The notes below the pieces were generated by a model, which was not told where the DNA came from, searched no databases, and was given only the letters and a program-made list of their open reading frames with translations. Position numbers and translations under genes: made by a program. A DNA stretch of 64,000 bases from positions 558,001 to 622,000 of the forward strand of contig NZ_CP136759.1 of NCBI RefSeq assembly GCF_032931615.1, in the 5' to 3' direction. How positions within the stretch are numbered: position 1 is the first letter of the stretch; each line of letters begins with the position of its first letter. This document shows positions 1 through 9,000 of the stretch, piece by piece. Origin of the DNA: Palleronia sp. LCG004. Lineage in GTDB: Bacteria > Pseudomonadota > Alphaproteobacteria > Rhodobacterales > Rhodobacteraceae.

Positions 1-430
1 CGCCACGGTCCATGAACTCCCGCAGGATCAACCCCGCTTCGATGGTCTTGCCGATCCCGACATCGTCAGCGATCAGCAGACGCGGCACTTGAAGCCTGAG
101 TGCCATGAGAAGCGGCACAAGCTGATACGTCCGTGGTTCAAAGGCGAGTTGCGCGGCGGATCGGAAAGGCCCGGCGCCGCGACGAAGCGTGAGCCGGAGT
201 GCGTCCGCTAAGAGCGCAGCCTTGGCTTGCACTGTATTGCGCGAGTCTTCTGGGAGATCGAACCGCGCTGCTTCGACCGACGCGATTTCCAGCGTGGGGT
301 CCAGGACAATGATATCGTTCTCGTTTCCCGACAGCGGTCGAAGCGCAAGAATCCCTGCGCGTGGGGCTGGGAGCGCCACCCATTCGCGACCTCGGGCCCG
401 AACCAAATCGCCAGGTGAGAAACTCAGCAC
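1..430 (-). CDS. SNF2/DEAD-type helicase, N-terminal part (cut by window edge)
   Basis: The visible 143 residues start at a GTG (430-428) preceded by an AAAGGG ribosome site. They end in a helicase Walker A region reading ADDVGIGKTIEAGLILREF, typical of SNF2-family ATPases such as DrmD of DISARM or HepA/RapA. The segment before it (FEPRTYQLVPLLMAL) is the Q-motif-like entry to the ATPase core. The gene starts 5 bases after the stop of the DUF1998 helicase, so the two are one operon read leftwards. Pairing a SNF2 ATPase with a DUF1998 helicase is a known hallmark of anti-phage islands (DISARM, Dpd). Which system this is cannot be decided because the rest lies outside the window. Confidence 0.85.
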   Translation of the reverse strand, partial: MLSFSPGDLVRARGREWVALPAPRAGILALRPLSGNENDIIVLDPTLEIASVEAARFDLPEDSRNTVQAKAALLADALRLTLRRGAGPFRSAAQLAFEPRTYQLVPLLMALRLQVPRLLIADDVGIGKTIEAGLILREFMDRG

Positions 431-435
431 AAGGA

Positions 436-3400
436 TTACCCTTTCAATAGATCAAGTAACTGTTTGGGGACGCCAGCCTCGGCCGATGCTGGAAGAGCGA
501 CCAATTCCCAGCCTTTGTTGGCTGCTTCATTGGCCATGTCTGCGGAAACCGCCTGGCTCGTTGCGGCGACATAGTGCCCGCGCCATACGAATTCGGCTTC
601 CGCACCGGCAAAGCTGAGGCCGATGGTGTCGACCTGCGGGAGACTAGCAGCCTCAAACGCTTTCAGCCACGGTGACGACGCGCCGTTTGGCGTCGCCCTC
701 CGCTCAAGGAACGTGCGACCGCGCGCAAGGTCAACCAACAGCTGGGTAACCTCATCGCTGCCGCGGTCGATCTGCTCATGGTCCGGCTGGTTAAAGTACG
801 ACAACAGGCAGCGGTAGCACCCTCTAACGCAGGCATCGTCTGCCTTCTCGGTCAGCAGGCTTGCGTCTCCGCTTGCAACCGCCGCGTCGATGTTTTCGAA
901 GTGCATGAGCCCGAGGGCTGTCCGAGCGACCTCGCTGATCGCTTCTGGATTATCCATCAGGCGCGTAAGAACACCGGCCCCTCCCTCCGTGGCTTCGTAG
1001 GCAAGGATGGCGCGGCGGTTATCGCGAGCTGGAAGCGGCTCGCTTAGGATCTCGCCTTCTTCAAGCTGATAGACGACCTCGATCCCCCGCAAGAGCGCAT
1101 GTTGAACGGTGGTGATCGTGCTTGGGTCAAAGTTTTCCGGTTTCTTGAAGCGGAACAGAAGCGCGTTCTTGCGGTCCCTGACGATCGGCACGATCCGGAC
1201 TGGCTTGACTACATCGGGCGGAGCGTCGGTCTCCGCATCCTCGTCCTCAGATTTTGCCCAGTAGCCTGTACGGGGATCGATATTGAAGCCGAAAACCGTC
1301 TGGTCCTTTCGGCGCTTCAGACCCTTGTTCAGACGACTGATCTCGGCGCTGTTGGCGTATTGCAGTGCGAGCAGAGAAGTCTCGCCACATTTGAATTCCG
1401 CGTTCGTGACCTGCAATTGATCGTCCTTCTTCGGCCACGAAAATACGGTCTGGATGTCGAAGCCCTGTCGCACGCGCTCTTCATCGTTCGCGGTGATGCG
1501 TTCAGTGGGGGCGGCTTCCACATTGTCGATGCGGAGCGTGCGCTTGATGGGCACCTCGCCTGCCATGTGTGCGTCGCAGCCATGGCAGCGCTCGACTTCT
1601 CCTTCGTGGCAGGCTCCGCAGTTGGCGCAGATGTAAATGTCTTTGGTCGCGAGTTCCGATCCGTCGCCCTCGCGAACCTCTGGAGGGAGCTTCGCTTTTA
1701 TTACGCGATAGGCGCGACCTTCGTGGTAGATCAGGCTTCGCGGTCCAAATTCCGATATCGCAAGAAAGCGCGCGCGAGAGAGGAACGAGCCGGTCTTTCC
1801 CTCGCCGGGAACGAAGGCGTAGAGCGGCAGGCGTGGGAAATTGTAGCCGGGCAGGAAGCCCTCCGTCGCGAGGTAGCGATACGAATAGAAATCTGATCCG
1901 TTCGATGCCTTTCCTTGCTCGAGGATCGCAATCTGGTCGCTGGCCTGCATCTGTGCCGCCTTGATCTTGCGCCGGTCGCCGGCCGAGAGACCTGTGATTT
2001 CCGAACGGGCGTTGGCTTCGGCCAGCTGCGTGCGTGCTGAATTGTAAAGCTCGCGCCAGCGATCGAATGCGCGGCCAAATTCCTTCGGAGCGTTCATTGC
2101 TACTTGAAGCACGAACTCTTCCGGGTCCTCCATCCAAACGGGTAGCGCGCCTTGATCAGCTGTCAGGATCTGTTCGAGTACTCTTTGCATTGGAGCGCGC
2201 GCCCGGGAGACAAGATCGGATTTGGAAATGGTGGTGAGGATCTCTTCCTTCAGCGGATATCGGTCGCCACCAAGGTCGAGGATATCCGGGATATCCGGTT
2301 TAAGAGCGAGACGGCTCTCAGCAAGCCAGACCGCATGCAGGTGCGAACGCACCAGTTCTTCGTTCGTGATATCCAGCGCAGGCGGGCGCACGACACCCGC
2401 CACCATGTCATTGCGGCGCTCGAAGAAGTACTGATCGTGGGGAGAACCCGATGCGCAGTACGTCACCACTACCGCTGCCTGGCCAGAGCGGCCCGAGCGG
2501 CCAGCACGCTGTGCGTAGTTGGCGGGCGTTGGGGGGACGTTCCTGAGATAAACCGCATTGAGCGCCGAGATGTCTACCCCAAGCTCCATTGTCGGCGAGC
2601 AGAACAGCGCTGGAAGGAACTGTTCGGATTCACCGGTGGTCTTGATTTCGGTCCGATATTCTGAGGTGCTGAGGTTTTTGAGGTCGTCGTCTTCGTACCT
2701 GAACCGCCACTCACGCCATTCGCGCTGCCTTTGGGAAACCTGCGCGGTGTGCTCGCGTCCCTCCAACCCCCAATAGGCGCTGTGACCCGATGCCAGATCG
2801 TCCGCAATCGATGCGTAAAGGTCGTGGAAGTATCGGTTTCCCCGCTGGCTCTCGTCGGAAAGCGCGGGGCCGGGCACAAGGCGGACGGCAGAGGGCGTCA
2901 GCCGCCAGCCTACGAGATCAGCGTCGAGCTCAACTGGGACAATTAAGCCCTCATCGGCGAATAGCTCGAGCAGGCGCGAGAAGAACTCGAGGTAGTCGTC
3001 CCTCCCGAGCTTCGTGCCCAACACGCTCTTTTTGTTAATGAGGCGCGCAATCCGCGAGTTGTGGCCAGCGCGCAGGAGGGTCTGTTCCTCCCGAAGTCCC
3101 ACGGCGTTCTTTCCAGGCGCGCGTAGGAGCAGCGAAGATCGTCCGCGCGGGTTCTCCTTGACATCTATCGCCCACGGAGCGCGCAACAGCGACCGTGATT
3201 TCTGCGCGACACCGTCCAGGACAGTCAGGTCGAGGGCTTCCGTATTAACGGCCAACCCTTCGAGCATTGCGCCCAGAACGGCCTTTAGCAGGGTGGCTAT
3301 CTGCTCTTCGGATTGATCGCTGAGTTCGGGCAGGACTGTCATCAGCCTTTCCCGGTCTGATGCCATGTCGGCGACTCCGACGAACTCAACATCGAGAAGT

Positions 3401-5616
3401 TTCAGAACAGAGAGACTGGGGTTCGTGTAGCGCCAACCCCTGCGGAGGTCAGTCCAAACTCGGTGAGCCAAGACCTTTGCAAGCGCACGCTGAGCGTCTT
3501 CTCGGATAACGGCACCAGCCGATGGATCGAGCATCCAGTTGGCACGTGCCTCTTTGTTTGCGGACGTAAAGCCAAGGGCCTTGACGACGCAGAGACCAAA
3601 CTCATCCTCGGTCAGGCCCTCGGGCCCTGCTGCAGTTATGGCCCGCAGAATGGCCCCACGCAGAAGGCTCACGAACAGAAAGTCGTTGAAGTGGCCGGAC
3701 TGAAGGGCAGCGTCTTGCCGATTGTCCGTGAACCCAAGCAGTTTCCGCTTGGTCTTTGGAACACCGCTCGTCGGCTTGTTCATCCACTCGAGAGCGCTGG
3801 ACACGAGAAGGGTCGTCGCGGAGCTCCTACCTTCGCCAGAGAGGCCCGCCAGCTTACTTCGCTCACGCATCCCCTGGTTGGGCTCGTCCTTGCAGCAGAG
3901 GCAGAATGCAAACTTTCCGGGGATGAACCAGAACTCTCTCCCACCAGCGCCATGCCGGCCGTCTGGCGTCACGACATAGGAGACGGGCGCGCGCTTCTTG
4001 CGATAGGACCGCAGCCGCTCGACCCCGTTGCGCTCTTCAAGCCAGCTCTCAGGGTAGCCGCTCAATTCGCCATCGAAGGCAAAATCGAGATCATTGTCCG
4101 GAACTGGACAAAGATATCCCGCCACATCCTCGTCGTCGTCGGTTTCCAGCGGCGTATCGTCGATGTTGCGGGGGAGAACCCCGATGTGTCCGTCATCCTC
4201 GGTCTTGGTGACGACGTGGTATTCGTGTCCGCAGTTCCTGCAGAAGCGTGTTGGGTAAAGCCGGTTACCCGGAGCATTGGGATCCTCAAGCTGGCCCTCG
4301 AAAAGAACGGTGCGCGGCTTGTCCGTAAGCGTGGTAAAGATCTCACCAGCGCCGGAGATGAACCTATGCAATTTGAATGCGAGAAACGCTCCGTCCCCCG
4401 TCCCACCGCGCTGATCTTCGGGAAGGCTTACCAGTGTCAGGAAGCCTTCTAGCTGCGTCCGACACTGCCCTGCTTCAATCCCGCTGTCGTCGGCTAGTCG
4501 TTTGACGGCCTCCTCGAAGGGAACAGGCTTCTTTCGCTTCAGCTCCAGCCCGTCATCGAGTCCGAGCGCAAGTTCCGCCCATACCGCGAGCGGGTGCTTC
4601 CTGAGCTGCTCGTCGTCCAATTTTGTCGGGAGAGGCTGTCGCACTACATCAGCGAGTGCGGCTGTTGCATGCGCAAGACTGATGGTGTCGTCAGTAGCTC
4701 GCTGTAAGGATTCATCTATTACAGCATCCGGACCGATCTCAGAGCCGAAGAGCCTGGTCGCGACTTTGGCCACGGCGACCGCTCGGCTTTCTTCGGTGCC
4801 TTCTGAAGCCATCGTTGCCGAGGTGCCTATGCAGATCGGAGCCTTGTCAGGGGAGCAGCGGTCGCGCAGCCGCCGAACGAGCACCGCCACATCCGCGCCT
4901 TGACGCCCTCTGTAGGTGTGGAGTTCGTCGAGGATGATAAATTCAAGACCGGTCGCGTTCTTGACCACCTGGGCGTCTAGGTCGTCTTGTCGGGTCAGCA
5001 GAAGCTCCGCCATCATGTAGTTCGTGAGAAGGATATCTGGCGGATTGGCCGCGATCCGCTGACGCTCCTCCTGGCTCTCTTGCCCCGTGTAGCGTTTCAC
5101 AACTGGCTTTAGGGCGTCAGGAAGCCCTGACTGTCCGATGAACTTATCGATCTCCTTCATCTGGCTGTTCGCCAGAGCATTCATTGGATAGACGATGATC
5201 GCGCGTGTAGTCCGAGGCTTCCCGGCGCGTAGAGCGCGAATGATGGAATCGACCACTGGCACGAAGAAGCATAGCGATTTGCCAGAGCCCGTGCCTGTGG
5301 TGACCACATAGCTTTTGTGCGACTTCGCCTTGGCGATCGATTCCGCTTGGTGTCGATGAAATCGTAGAGGTGTTTCGCCAAAGCGGAATACCTTGCCGGT
5401 TCCCTCGTCTAAGTCGCCGGAGAAGACGAGATCGTCCACCGTGGGGCCTGAAAGATATCGCGGGTTCAATGAAAGGAGAGCGTCCGGCCAGAACCGCCCA
5501 GCATCGTACTGCTCATCTATTGCCCGGCTTAAGTCATCCGAACGTATAGCGCTGAAAGATCTTGAAAAACGTTCGTACGAATTAACAAGAAAATGATTGA
5601 ATTCGAATGCTTTCAT
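436..5616 (-). CDS. Large DEAD/DEAH helicase with C-terminal DUF1998 domain (defence type)
   Basis: A 1726-residue superfamily 2 helicase. Walker A TGTGSGKS lies near residue 107-114, just after the Q-like FHRHQ. The DEAH-box variant is DELH in FIILDELHTYRGRQGAD, and motif III is GTSATM. The second RecA lobe has ELGVDISALNAVYLRNVPP followed by QRAGRSGR. The C-terminal third carries Cys-rich segments (CANCGACHEGEVERCHGCD and CVRGCYRCLLSY), as in DUF1998/MrfA/YprA proteins. Druantia DruE and the DrmA plus DrmB pair of DISARM have this layout, and 1726 residues fits DruE-sized proteins. The SNF2 ATPase follows 5 bases downstream. A role in DNA translocation against foreign DNA is inferred from family and island context; no effector nuclease is visible here. 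Confidence 0.9.
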   Translation of the reverse strand: MKAFEFNHFLVNSYERFSRSFSAIRSDDLSRAIDEQYDAGRFWPDALLSLNPRYLSGPTVDDLVFSGDLDEGTGKVFRFGETPLRFHRHQAESIAKAKSHKSYVVTTGTGSGKSLCFFVPVVDSIIRALRAGKPRTTRAIIVYPMNALANSQMKEIDKFIGQSGLPDALKPVVKRYTGQESQEERQRIAANPPDILLTNYMMAELLLTRQDDLDAQVVKNATGLEFIILDELHTYRGRQGADVAVLVRRLRDRCSPDKAPICIGTSATMASEGTEESRAVAVAKVATRLFGSEIGPDAVIDESLQRATDDTISLAHATAALADVVRQPLPTKLDDEQLRKHPLAVWAELALGLDDGLELKRKKPVPFEEAVKRLADDSGIEAGQCRTQLEGFLTLVSLPEDQRGGTGDGAFLAFKLHRFISGAGEIFTTLTDKPRTVLFEGQLEDPNAPGNRLYPTRFCRNCGHEYHVVTKTEDDGHIGVLPRNIDDTPLETDDDEDVAGYLCPVPDNDLDFAFDGELSGYPESWLEERNGVERLRSYRKKRAPVSYVVTPDGRHGAGGREFWFIPGKFAFCLCCKDEPNQGMRERSKLAGLSGEGRSSATTLLVSSALEWMNKPTSGVPKTKRKLLGFTDNRQDAALQSGHFNDFLFVSLLRGAILRAITAAGPEGLTEDEFGLCVVKALGFTSANKEARANWMLDPSAGAVIREDAQRALAKVLAHRVWTDLRRGWRYTNPSLSVLKLLDVEFVGVADMASDRERLMTVLPELSDQSEEQIATLLKAVLGAMLEGLAVNTEALDLTVLDGVAQKSRSLLRAPWAIDVKENPRGRSSLLLRAPGKNAVGLREEQTLLRAGHNSRIARLINKKSVLGTKLGRDDYLEFFSRLLELFADEGLIVPVELDADLVGWRLTPSAVRLVPGPALSDESQRGNRYFHDLYASIADDLASGHSAYWGLEGREHTAQVSQRQREWREWRFRYEDDDLKNLSTSEYRTEIKTTGESEQFLPALFCSPTMELGVDISALNAVYLRNVPPTPANYAQRAGRSGRSGQAAVVVTYCASGSPHDQYFFERRNDMVAGVVRPPALDITNEELVRSHLHAVWLAESRLALKPDIPDILDLGGDRYPLKEEILTTISKSDLVSRARAPMQRVLEQILTADQGALPVWMEDPEEFVLQVAMNAPKEFGRAFDRWRELYNSARTQLAEANARSEITGLSAGDRRKIKAAQMQASDQIAILEQGKASNGSDFYSYRYLATEGFLPGYNFPRLPLYAFVPGEGKTGSFLSRARFLAISEFGPRSLIYHEGRAYRVIKAKLPPEVREGDGSELATKDIYICANCGACHEGEVERCHGCDAHMAGEVPIKRTLRIDNVEAAPTERITANDEERVRQGFDIQTVFSWPKKDDQLQVTNAEFKCGETSLLALQYANSAEISRLNKGLKRRKDQTVFGFNIDPRTGYWAKSEDEDAETDAPPDVVKPVRIVPIVRDRKNALLFRFKKPENFDPSTITTVQHALLRGIEVVYQLEEGEILSEPLPARDNRRAILAYEATEGGAGVLTRLMDNPEAISEVARTALGLMHFENIDAAVASGDASLLTEKADDACVRGCYRCLLSYFNQPDHEQIDRGSDEVTQLLVDLARGRTFLERRATPNGASSPWLKAFEAASLPQVDTIGLSFAGAEAEFVWRGHYVAATSQAVSADMANEAANKGWELVALPASAEAGVPKQLLDLLKG

Positions 5617-5739
5617 GCGCGGTCCTTCGCTTCAGCGTGGGTATTTATTGCGAACTGCAGCTGAGGTTCGCGCCGGCGGGGGCTACGCTGAAAGCCCAAG
5701 CACTCTCGAAAATCACTATATGCTGCATAATACCTGCTC

Positions 5740-5931
5740 TTATTTCTCAATTTCACCGAGAACAGTCGGGTACTCTCCGTCAGCGGTGGAACGAAGCTTC
5801 TCGTATGCTTCGATAGACATCACCACGACGACGGTGCGCCCATGCTTCGCCACGGCCACTGGTTCAGTCCGCGCAAGATCAATCAGTCGACCGAAGCCAT
5901 ACTTCGCCTCTTTCGCACTGAGGACATGCAT
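5740..5931 (-). CDS. Phd/YefM-family antitoxin, apparently without toxin
   Basis: A 63-residue protein with the Phd/YefM fold signature: MHVLSAKEAKYGFGRLIDLARTEPVAVAKHGRTVVVVMSIEAYEKL. The N-terminal half binds DNA in this family, and the C-terminal tail neutralises a RelE/ParE or Doc toxin. The tail after residue 50 is short. Downstream there are only 123 bases before the helicase start at 5616, and no toxin gene is visible on either side. It therefore looks like an orphan antitoxin, a remnant or a helicase-operon regulator. The start is fixed by GAGG at 5945-5942, which lies inside a palindrome. Confidence 0.85.
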   Translation of the reverse strand: MHVLSAKEAKYGFGRLIDLARTEPVAVAKHGRTVVVVMSIEAYEKLRSTADGEYPTVLGEIEK

Positions 5932-5934
5932 ACG

Positions 5935-5945
5935 GAGGTTACCTC
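5935..5945. promoter_or_regulatory. Palindrome GAGGT-T-ACCTC over antitoxin ribosome site
   Basis: A perfect 5-1-5 inverted repeat sits immediately before the antitoxin start and contains its GAGG ribosome site. Phd/YefM antitoxins repress their own promoters through short palindromes. A role as operator is an inference from position. Confidence 0.4.
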
Positions 5946-6021
5946 AGGACCATGGATAGCGGCCAATTCGGCCACAAATGTGTCCACCGTTCAATGACAC
6001 AGGAGGTAAACCAAAGGTAAA

Positions 6022-6038
6022 CTTTTGCTACGCAAAAG
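6022..6038. repeat. Inverted repeat CTTTTGC-TAC-GCAAAAG flanked by AGGTAA repeats
   Basis: A perfect 7-base inverted repeat with a 3-base centre. Short direct copies of AGGTAA occur at about 6004, 6015 and 6037, partly overlapping it. The arrangement resembles a protein-binding site or an integrase arm-site cluster. Function unknown. Confidence 0.35.
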
Positions 6039-6167
6039 GTAAGATCGATGCGCTTACTGGATCTTGCCGCAAGCAATTTCAAAGACTTATCTATGCGGCA
6101 GAGGAAAAACTATCTGGCGTTTGACACTTCCACAAAGCACTGATATCACTGGCTTCTTGGTCGGTTT

Positions 6168-6194
6168 TGTCTAAGGCAGATTGGGCCTTAGACA
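6168..6194. repeat. Perfect inverted repeat TGTCTAAGGC / GCCTTAGACA
   Basis: Ten-base arms with a 7-base spacer. No T-tract follows on either strand, so it is not a standard terminator. An 11-base stretch covering its left arm (6165-6175, TTTTGTCTAAG) recurs at 24179-24189. Confidence 0.6.
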
Positions 6195-6686
6195 ATTTGC
6201 GGCGTCCCGAAAGATGCTTCCCAGTCGCTTCTCTCCTTATGCCCCTGTGAAATCTCGTTGAGGTGTCGCCGAAGTGACACGCGGCAGAAAGCAAGAGGGC
6301 CGCAGCGAGTGCGGCCCTCTTCGGATGTTTGGACGCTCATTCTTTCAAAAACCTGCCGGTCTCCAACACAGAGGGTTCAGGGCTGAGAAGCCGCCGCCTT
6401 TCGGCGCGCTTCGTGTAGCGCTCGATTTCCTTCAGCGTCTCATGTCCGCTCCACGCAGCGATCTGATGAATGTTCGCGCCACGCTCGGCATGAAGAATCA
6501 TCCGGCTCTTCCGTAGCCCGTGAGACGTTTTCCCCGCGGGGACGTTGGCCATTTAAGCCCTTTCCGAGAACCACTGCGAGGCGCCCTTGCGGGAGCGAGC
6601 TTTGCCATGCACCGTCAACATGAAGGTTCCGCTGCGTTCTCCCATATGAACCCGCGCCGGGTTTGCCGGAGACCGTTTGCTTCACT

Positions 6687-7593
6687 TTATGCGACCATAT
6701 CGAGCGCGGCACGCTGCGCATAGTAGTTGGCTTCGGCCTCGACAGGCGGGATGTTCCCGATGGGTTCAAGCAGCCGGCGGTTGTTGAACCAGTCCACCCA
6801 TTCGAGGGTCGCCATCTCAACAGCCTCGAGGTTTTTCCAAGGACCGCGACGGCGAATGACCTCGGTCTTGTAGAGGCCATTGATCGTTTCGGCCAATGCG
6901 TTGTCGTAGCTGTCTCCGACGCTTCCTACTGAGGGCTCGATGCCAGCGTCGGCCAAGCGCTCGGTGTAGCGGATGGAAACGTATTGGGACCCGCGATCGC
7001 TGTGATGCACCAGGCTGCCGTCACCATCGGGGCGTCGTTTGTAGAGTGCCTGCTCCAGCGCATCCAGAACGAAGTCCGTCTTAGCCGACCCTGACACCCG
7101 CCAGCCCACGATGTGGTTGGCGAATGTGTCGATCACGAAGGCCACGTAAACGAAGCCGGCCCAGGTCGAGACGTAGGTGAAGTCGCTCACCCACAGCACG
7201 TTCGGTGCCGGGGCCCGGAACTGGCGGTTCACCTTGTCTTGCGGACATGGTGCCGACATATCGCCTTGCGTGGTCTTGATGACCTTGCCACGCACGGCCC
7301 CACGCAGCCCGATCTGGGTCATCAGCCGCGCCACCGTGCAACGGGCGACATCAAAGCCTTCCCGTCTGAGCTGGTGCCAGGCTTTGCGCACCGCCGTAGA
7401 CTTTGAAGTTGGCGTCCCAGATCCGCTGAATCTCGGGACGCAATGCTGCATCCCTTTGTTGTCGCGCCGACGCCTTGGATGGATCGGCACGGATGGCCAG
7501 GTGCGCATAATACGTCGATGGGGCGATCGGCAGAACCCGGCAGATCGGCTCGACCCCATAGACGACACGATGATCGTCGATAAACCCGATCAT
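6687..7593 (-). pseudogene. IS3-family transposase OrfB (DDE integrase), one-base frameshift
   Basis: The start MIGFIDDHRVVYGVEPICRVLPIAPSTYYAH and the downstream KAWHQLRREGFDVARCTVARLM lie in different frames. One extra base in the GGCGGTG stretch (complement of 7391-7396) breaks the expected NFKVYG-RKAWHQ. The rve catalytic domain is complete after the shift: WVSDFTYV (first Asp), HHSDRGSQY (second Asp) and NALAETINGLYKTE (Glu). In an intact IS, OrfA-OrfB fusion arises by programmed slippage near the orfA end, but this change is well inside orfB, so it is a genuine lesion. Confidence 0.85.
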
Positions 7594-7927
7594 CGCTTCA
7601 ACGGGCGGTCGAGCTCCGCCTGAGCGAAATAAGCTGATGCTTTGCGGAGGATCTCGTTCGCCTGACGCAGCTCACGGTTCTCGCGTTCATGCAGCTTGAT
7701 CCGATCGCGCTCGTCGCTACTCGTGCCACCCGCCGCAGCACCGGCGTCCTTGGCGGCCTTCCTCAGCCAGACTGCAAGCGTCTGCGGAATACAGCCGATC
7801 TTCGGTGCAATCGCCGCTATCGCGGCGCCCTGCGTTTCATAGGAACTCTGGTGTTCCAGCAACCATCCGCACCGCGCGGGCGCGAACCTCAGGATGAATA
7901 GCGGTTGGCCATCTTGCTCTTTTCCAT
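7590..7927 (-). pseudogene. IS3-family OrfA (HTH protein), two frameshifts
   Basis: The ATG at 7927 begins MEKSKMANRYS, as in IS3 OrfA proteins. The frame is lost at an extra T and again at an extra base before LEHQSSYETQGAAIAAIAPKIGCIPQTLAVWLRKA. From there it is continuous through the leucine-zipper region (RENRELRQANEILRKASAYFAQAELDRP) to the stop. OrfA normally supplies the helix-turn-helix that binds the IS ends. It overlaps the orfB start by four bases. Confidence 0.8.
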
Positions 7928-8743
7928 GACTCTCATCCTTCTCAGGTTTCAAGTCTCCGGCAAACCGGCGCGGTTCAATGGCCGCGATGGCGAGGCGAAG
8001 ATGCTCGAGATCTTCGGCTACCGCGAACGCCGGCAAGCCTCTGTCGAATGGCACCGAGACTTCACTCCCGGTTTTCTTCTGATGAAGACAAGCCAACCAT
8101 CATCATCGACATTCTCGGGGCCAAGACCGACGGAGTCCGAGATCCGGCAGCGGCCCAGTATTGCAGCTCGAAGGCCATGCGTTCTTCGGTGCCATACTCC
8201 CAACGAGAGCGGTACTTGGAGATGTCCGAGAAAGTCCACGGAGGGTAGCCCGGCGTGGCATCTACTTTGAGCTTCTTCACCCCTTCGGTGGGCTTCGTGA
8301 TGATCAGACGCCGTCCGAGAGCGAAGTCTCCGAGAGCGCTCCAAGACTTCAGACGCTCGTTGGCGGGATTTCGCTACCATGCTATCCATCTGGTGTCGGA
8401 TGTGTTCGGGGCGCACGCTTGCGAAAGCGACCCTGCCGACGGCGCCATCGTTCACCCGCCAGAAGTCGCTTCATGTCACGGCGTCGGACATCCTGATAGG
8501 ACTCAGAAAGGCCCCGGAAGTCGTGCGAGCGCAGGTACCGGGCAACGATATCGGCAACAGAATTTGGCTTTACCAGCTCTACGACCTTCGCCCGGCTTGG
8601 CTACCCCTTGATTGCAGGCCGCGAGGTAGGCGGCCGGGAAGTCTGGGTGGTCCTCGGGAAGATGGGCTGGCAACTGGATTCCCGTGCGCGGTGGTAGACG
8701 TACTTGATGCCGCTGCTTTCGTAGCGCTTCAGGCCTTTCAGTT

Positions 8744-9000
8744 TCATGCCGCTGCCTGTTCTGGTGGCCATCCGGAATGCCACCGCCGCTTCGTCGATTT
8801 CGTTCTCGCATGTCTTTTCTCCATCGTATTCGAGGCGATCGGCGTAATCGTCGAGATCGCGGAGGTCCCAGAGGCGGTTTCCGCCGGACCTTTTCGATTG
8901 CAGGTCAAGGCTGCGAAACTTGCTCTCGGACACGGCCGAGGTATCTTGCAGCTTCACGTGCCTGCATCAGGCGCGGCGCATAGCCGTAGCTCTGGGACAT
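8744..9000 (-). pseudogene. Excisionase-like HTH protein, frameshifted
   Basis: A small gene starting MSQSYGYAPRLMQAREAARYLG at 9000 continues in another frame as SESKFRSLDLQSKRSGGNRLWDLRDLDDYADRLE. This is the HTH_17/excisionase pattern (AREAARYLGVS...W-DLDDYA). One extra C, turning GGCGTG into GGCCGTG, separates the two parts. The likely end overlaps the integrase start in an ATGA. Such proteins usually direct excision by the neighbouring integrase. Both halves of the module are dead. Confidence 0.7.

Larger units (their letters stand above)
5946..6336. other. Gene-free stretch with short repeats and inverted repeats
   Basis: No convincing coding frame. It holds three copies of AGGTAA(A) at 6004-6043, a CTTTTGC/GCAAAAG inverted repeat, and a perfect 10-base inverted repeat at 6168-6194, listed separately. 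It separates the antitoxin from the C-terminal remnant of the integrase, so it is the likely zone for integrase-related or regulatory sites. Confidence 0.5.
6647..7977 (-). mobile_element. IS3-family element (IS51/IS407-like ends) inserted in the integrase
   Basis: About 1331 bases bounded by imperfect inverted repeats: TGAACCCGCGCCGGG at 6647, and the complement of TGAACCGCGCCGG ending at 7977. Both then read TTTGCCGGAGA inward. The ends start with TGAACC, as in IS3-family members. It carries orfA and orfB on the minus strand, both frameshifted. The flanks read ATA (left) and ATG (right), so no clean 3-base target duplication is visible. The insertion lies inside the integrase gene. Confidence 0.85.
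6337..8747 (-). pseudogene. int: Tyrosine integrase, frameshifted and split by an IS3 element
   Basis: Pieces of one site-specific recombinase appear in successive frames. The N-terminus is MKLKGLKRYESSGIKYVYHR at 8747. Then come GIQLPAHLPEDHPDFPAAYLAA and a core-binding part (SVADIVARYLRSHDFRGLSESYQDVRRRDMKRLL). The next piece is PPWTFSDISKYRSRWEYGTEERMAFELQYW, then GPENVDDDGWLVFIRRK and KTGSEVSVPFDRGLPAF. The catalytic C-terminus is at 6552-6337: HGLRKSR, then SGHET, then the tyrosine in IERYTKRAERRR. Between the last two pieces lies the IS3 element (6647-7977). At least four single-base frame changes occur besides the insertion, so no functional enzyme can be made. It probably inserted the island originally. 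The preceding excisionase-like gene is also broken. Confidence 0.85.

Noticed and set aside
436..5616. Calling the large helicase DruE and the locus a Druantia system
   Set aside because: The size and DUF1998 domain fit, but a SNF2 partner does not belong to Druantia and the other druABCD-type genes are not seen, so I kept the neutral name.
6168..6194. Inverted repeat as a rho-independent terminator
   Set aside because: Neither strand has a T-tract after the stem and no intact gene ends next to it.
7391..7396. Programmed frameshift of the IS3 transposase
   Set aside because: Programmed slippage in IS3 elements occurs at the orfA-orfB junction, whereas this change lies about 200 bases inside orfB.
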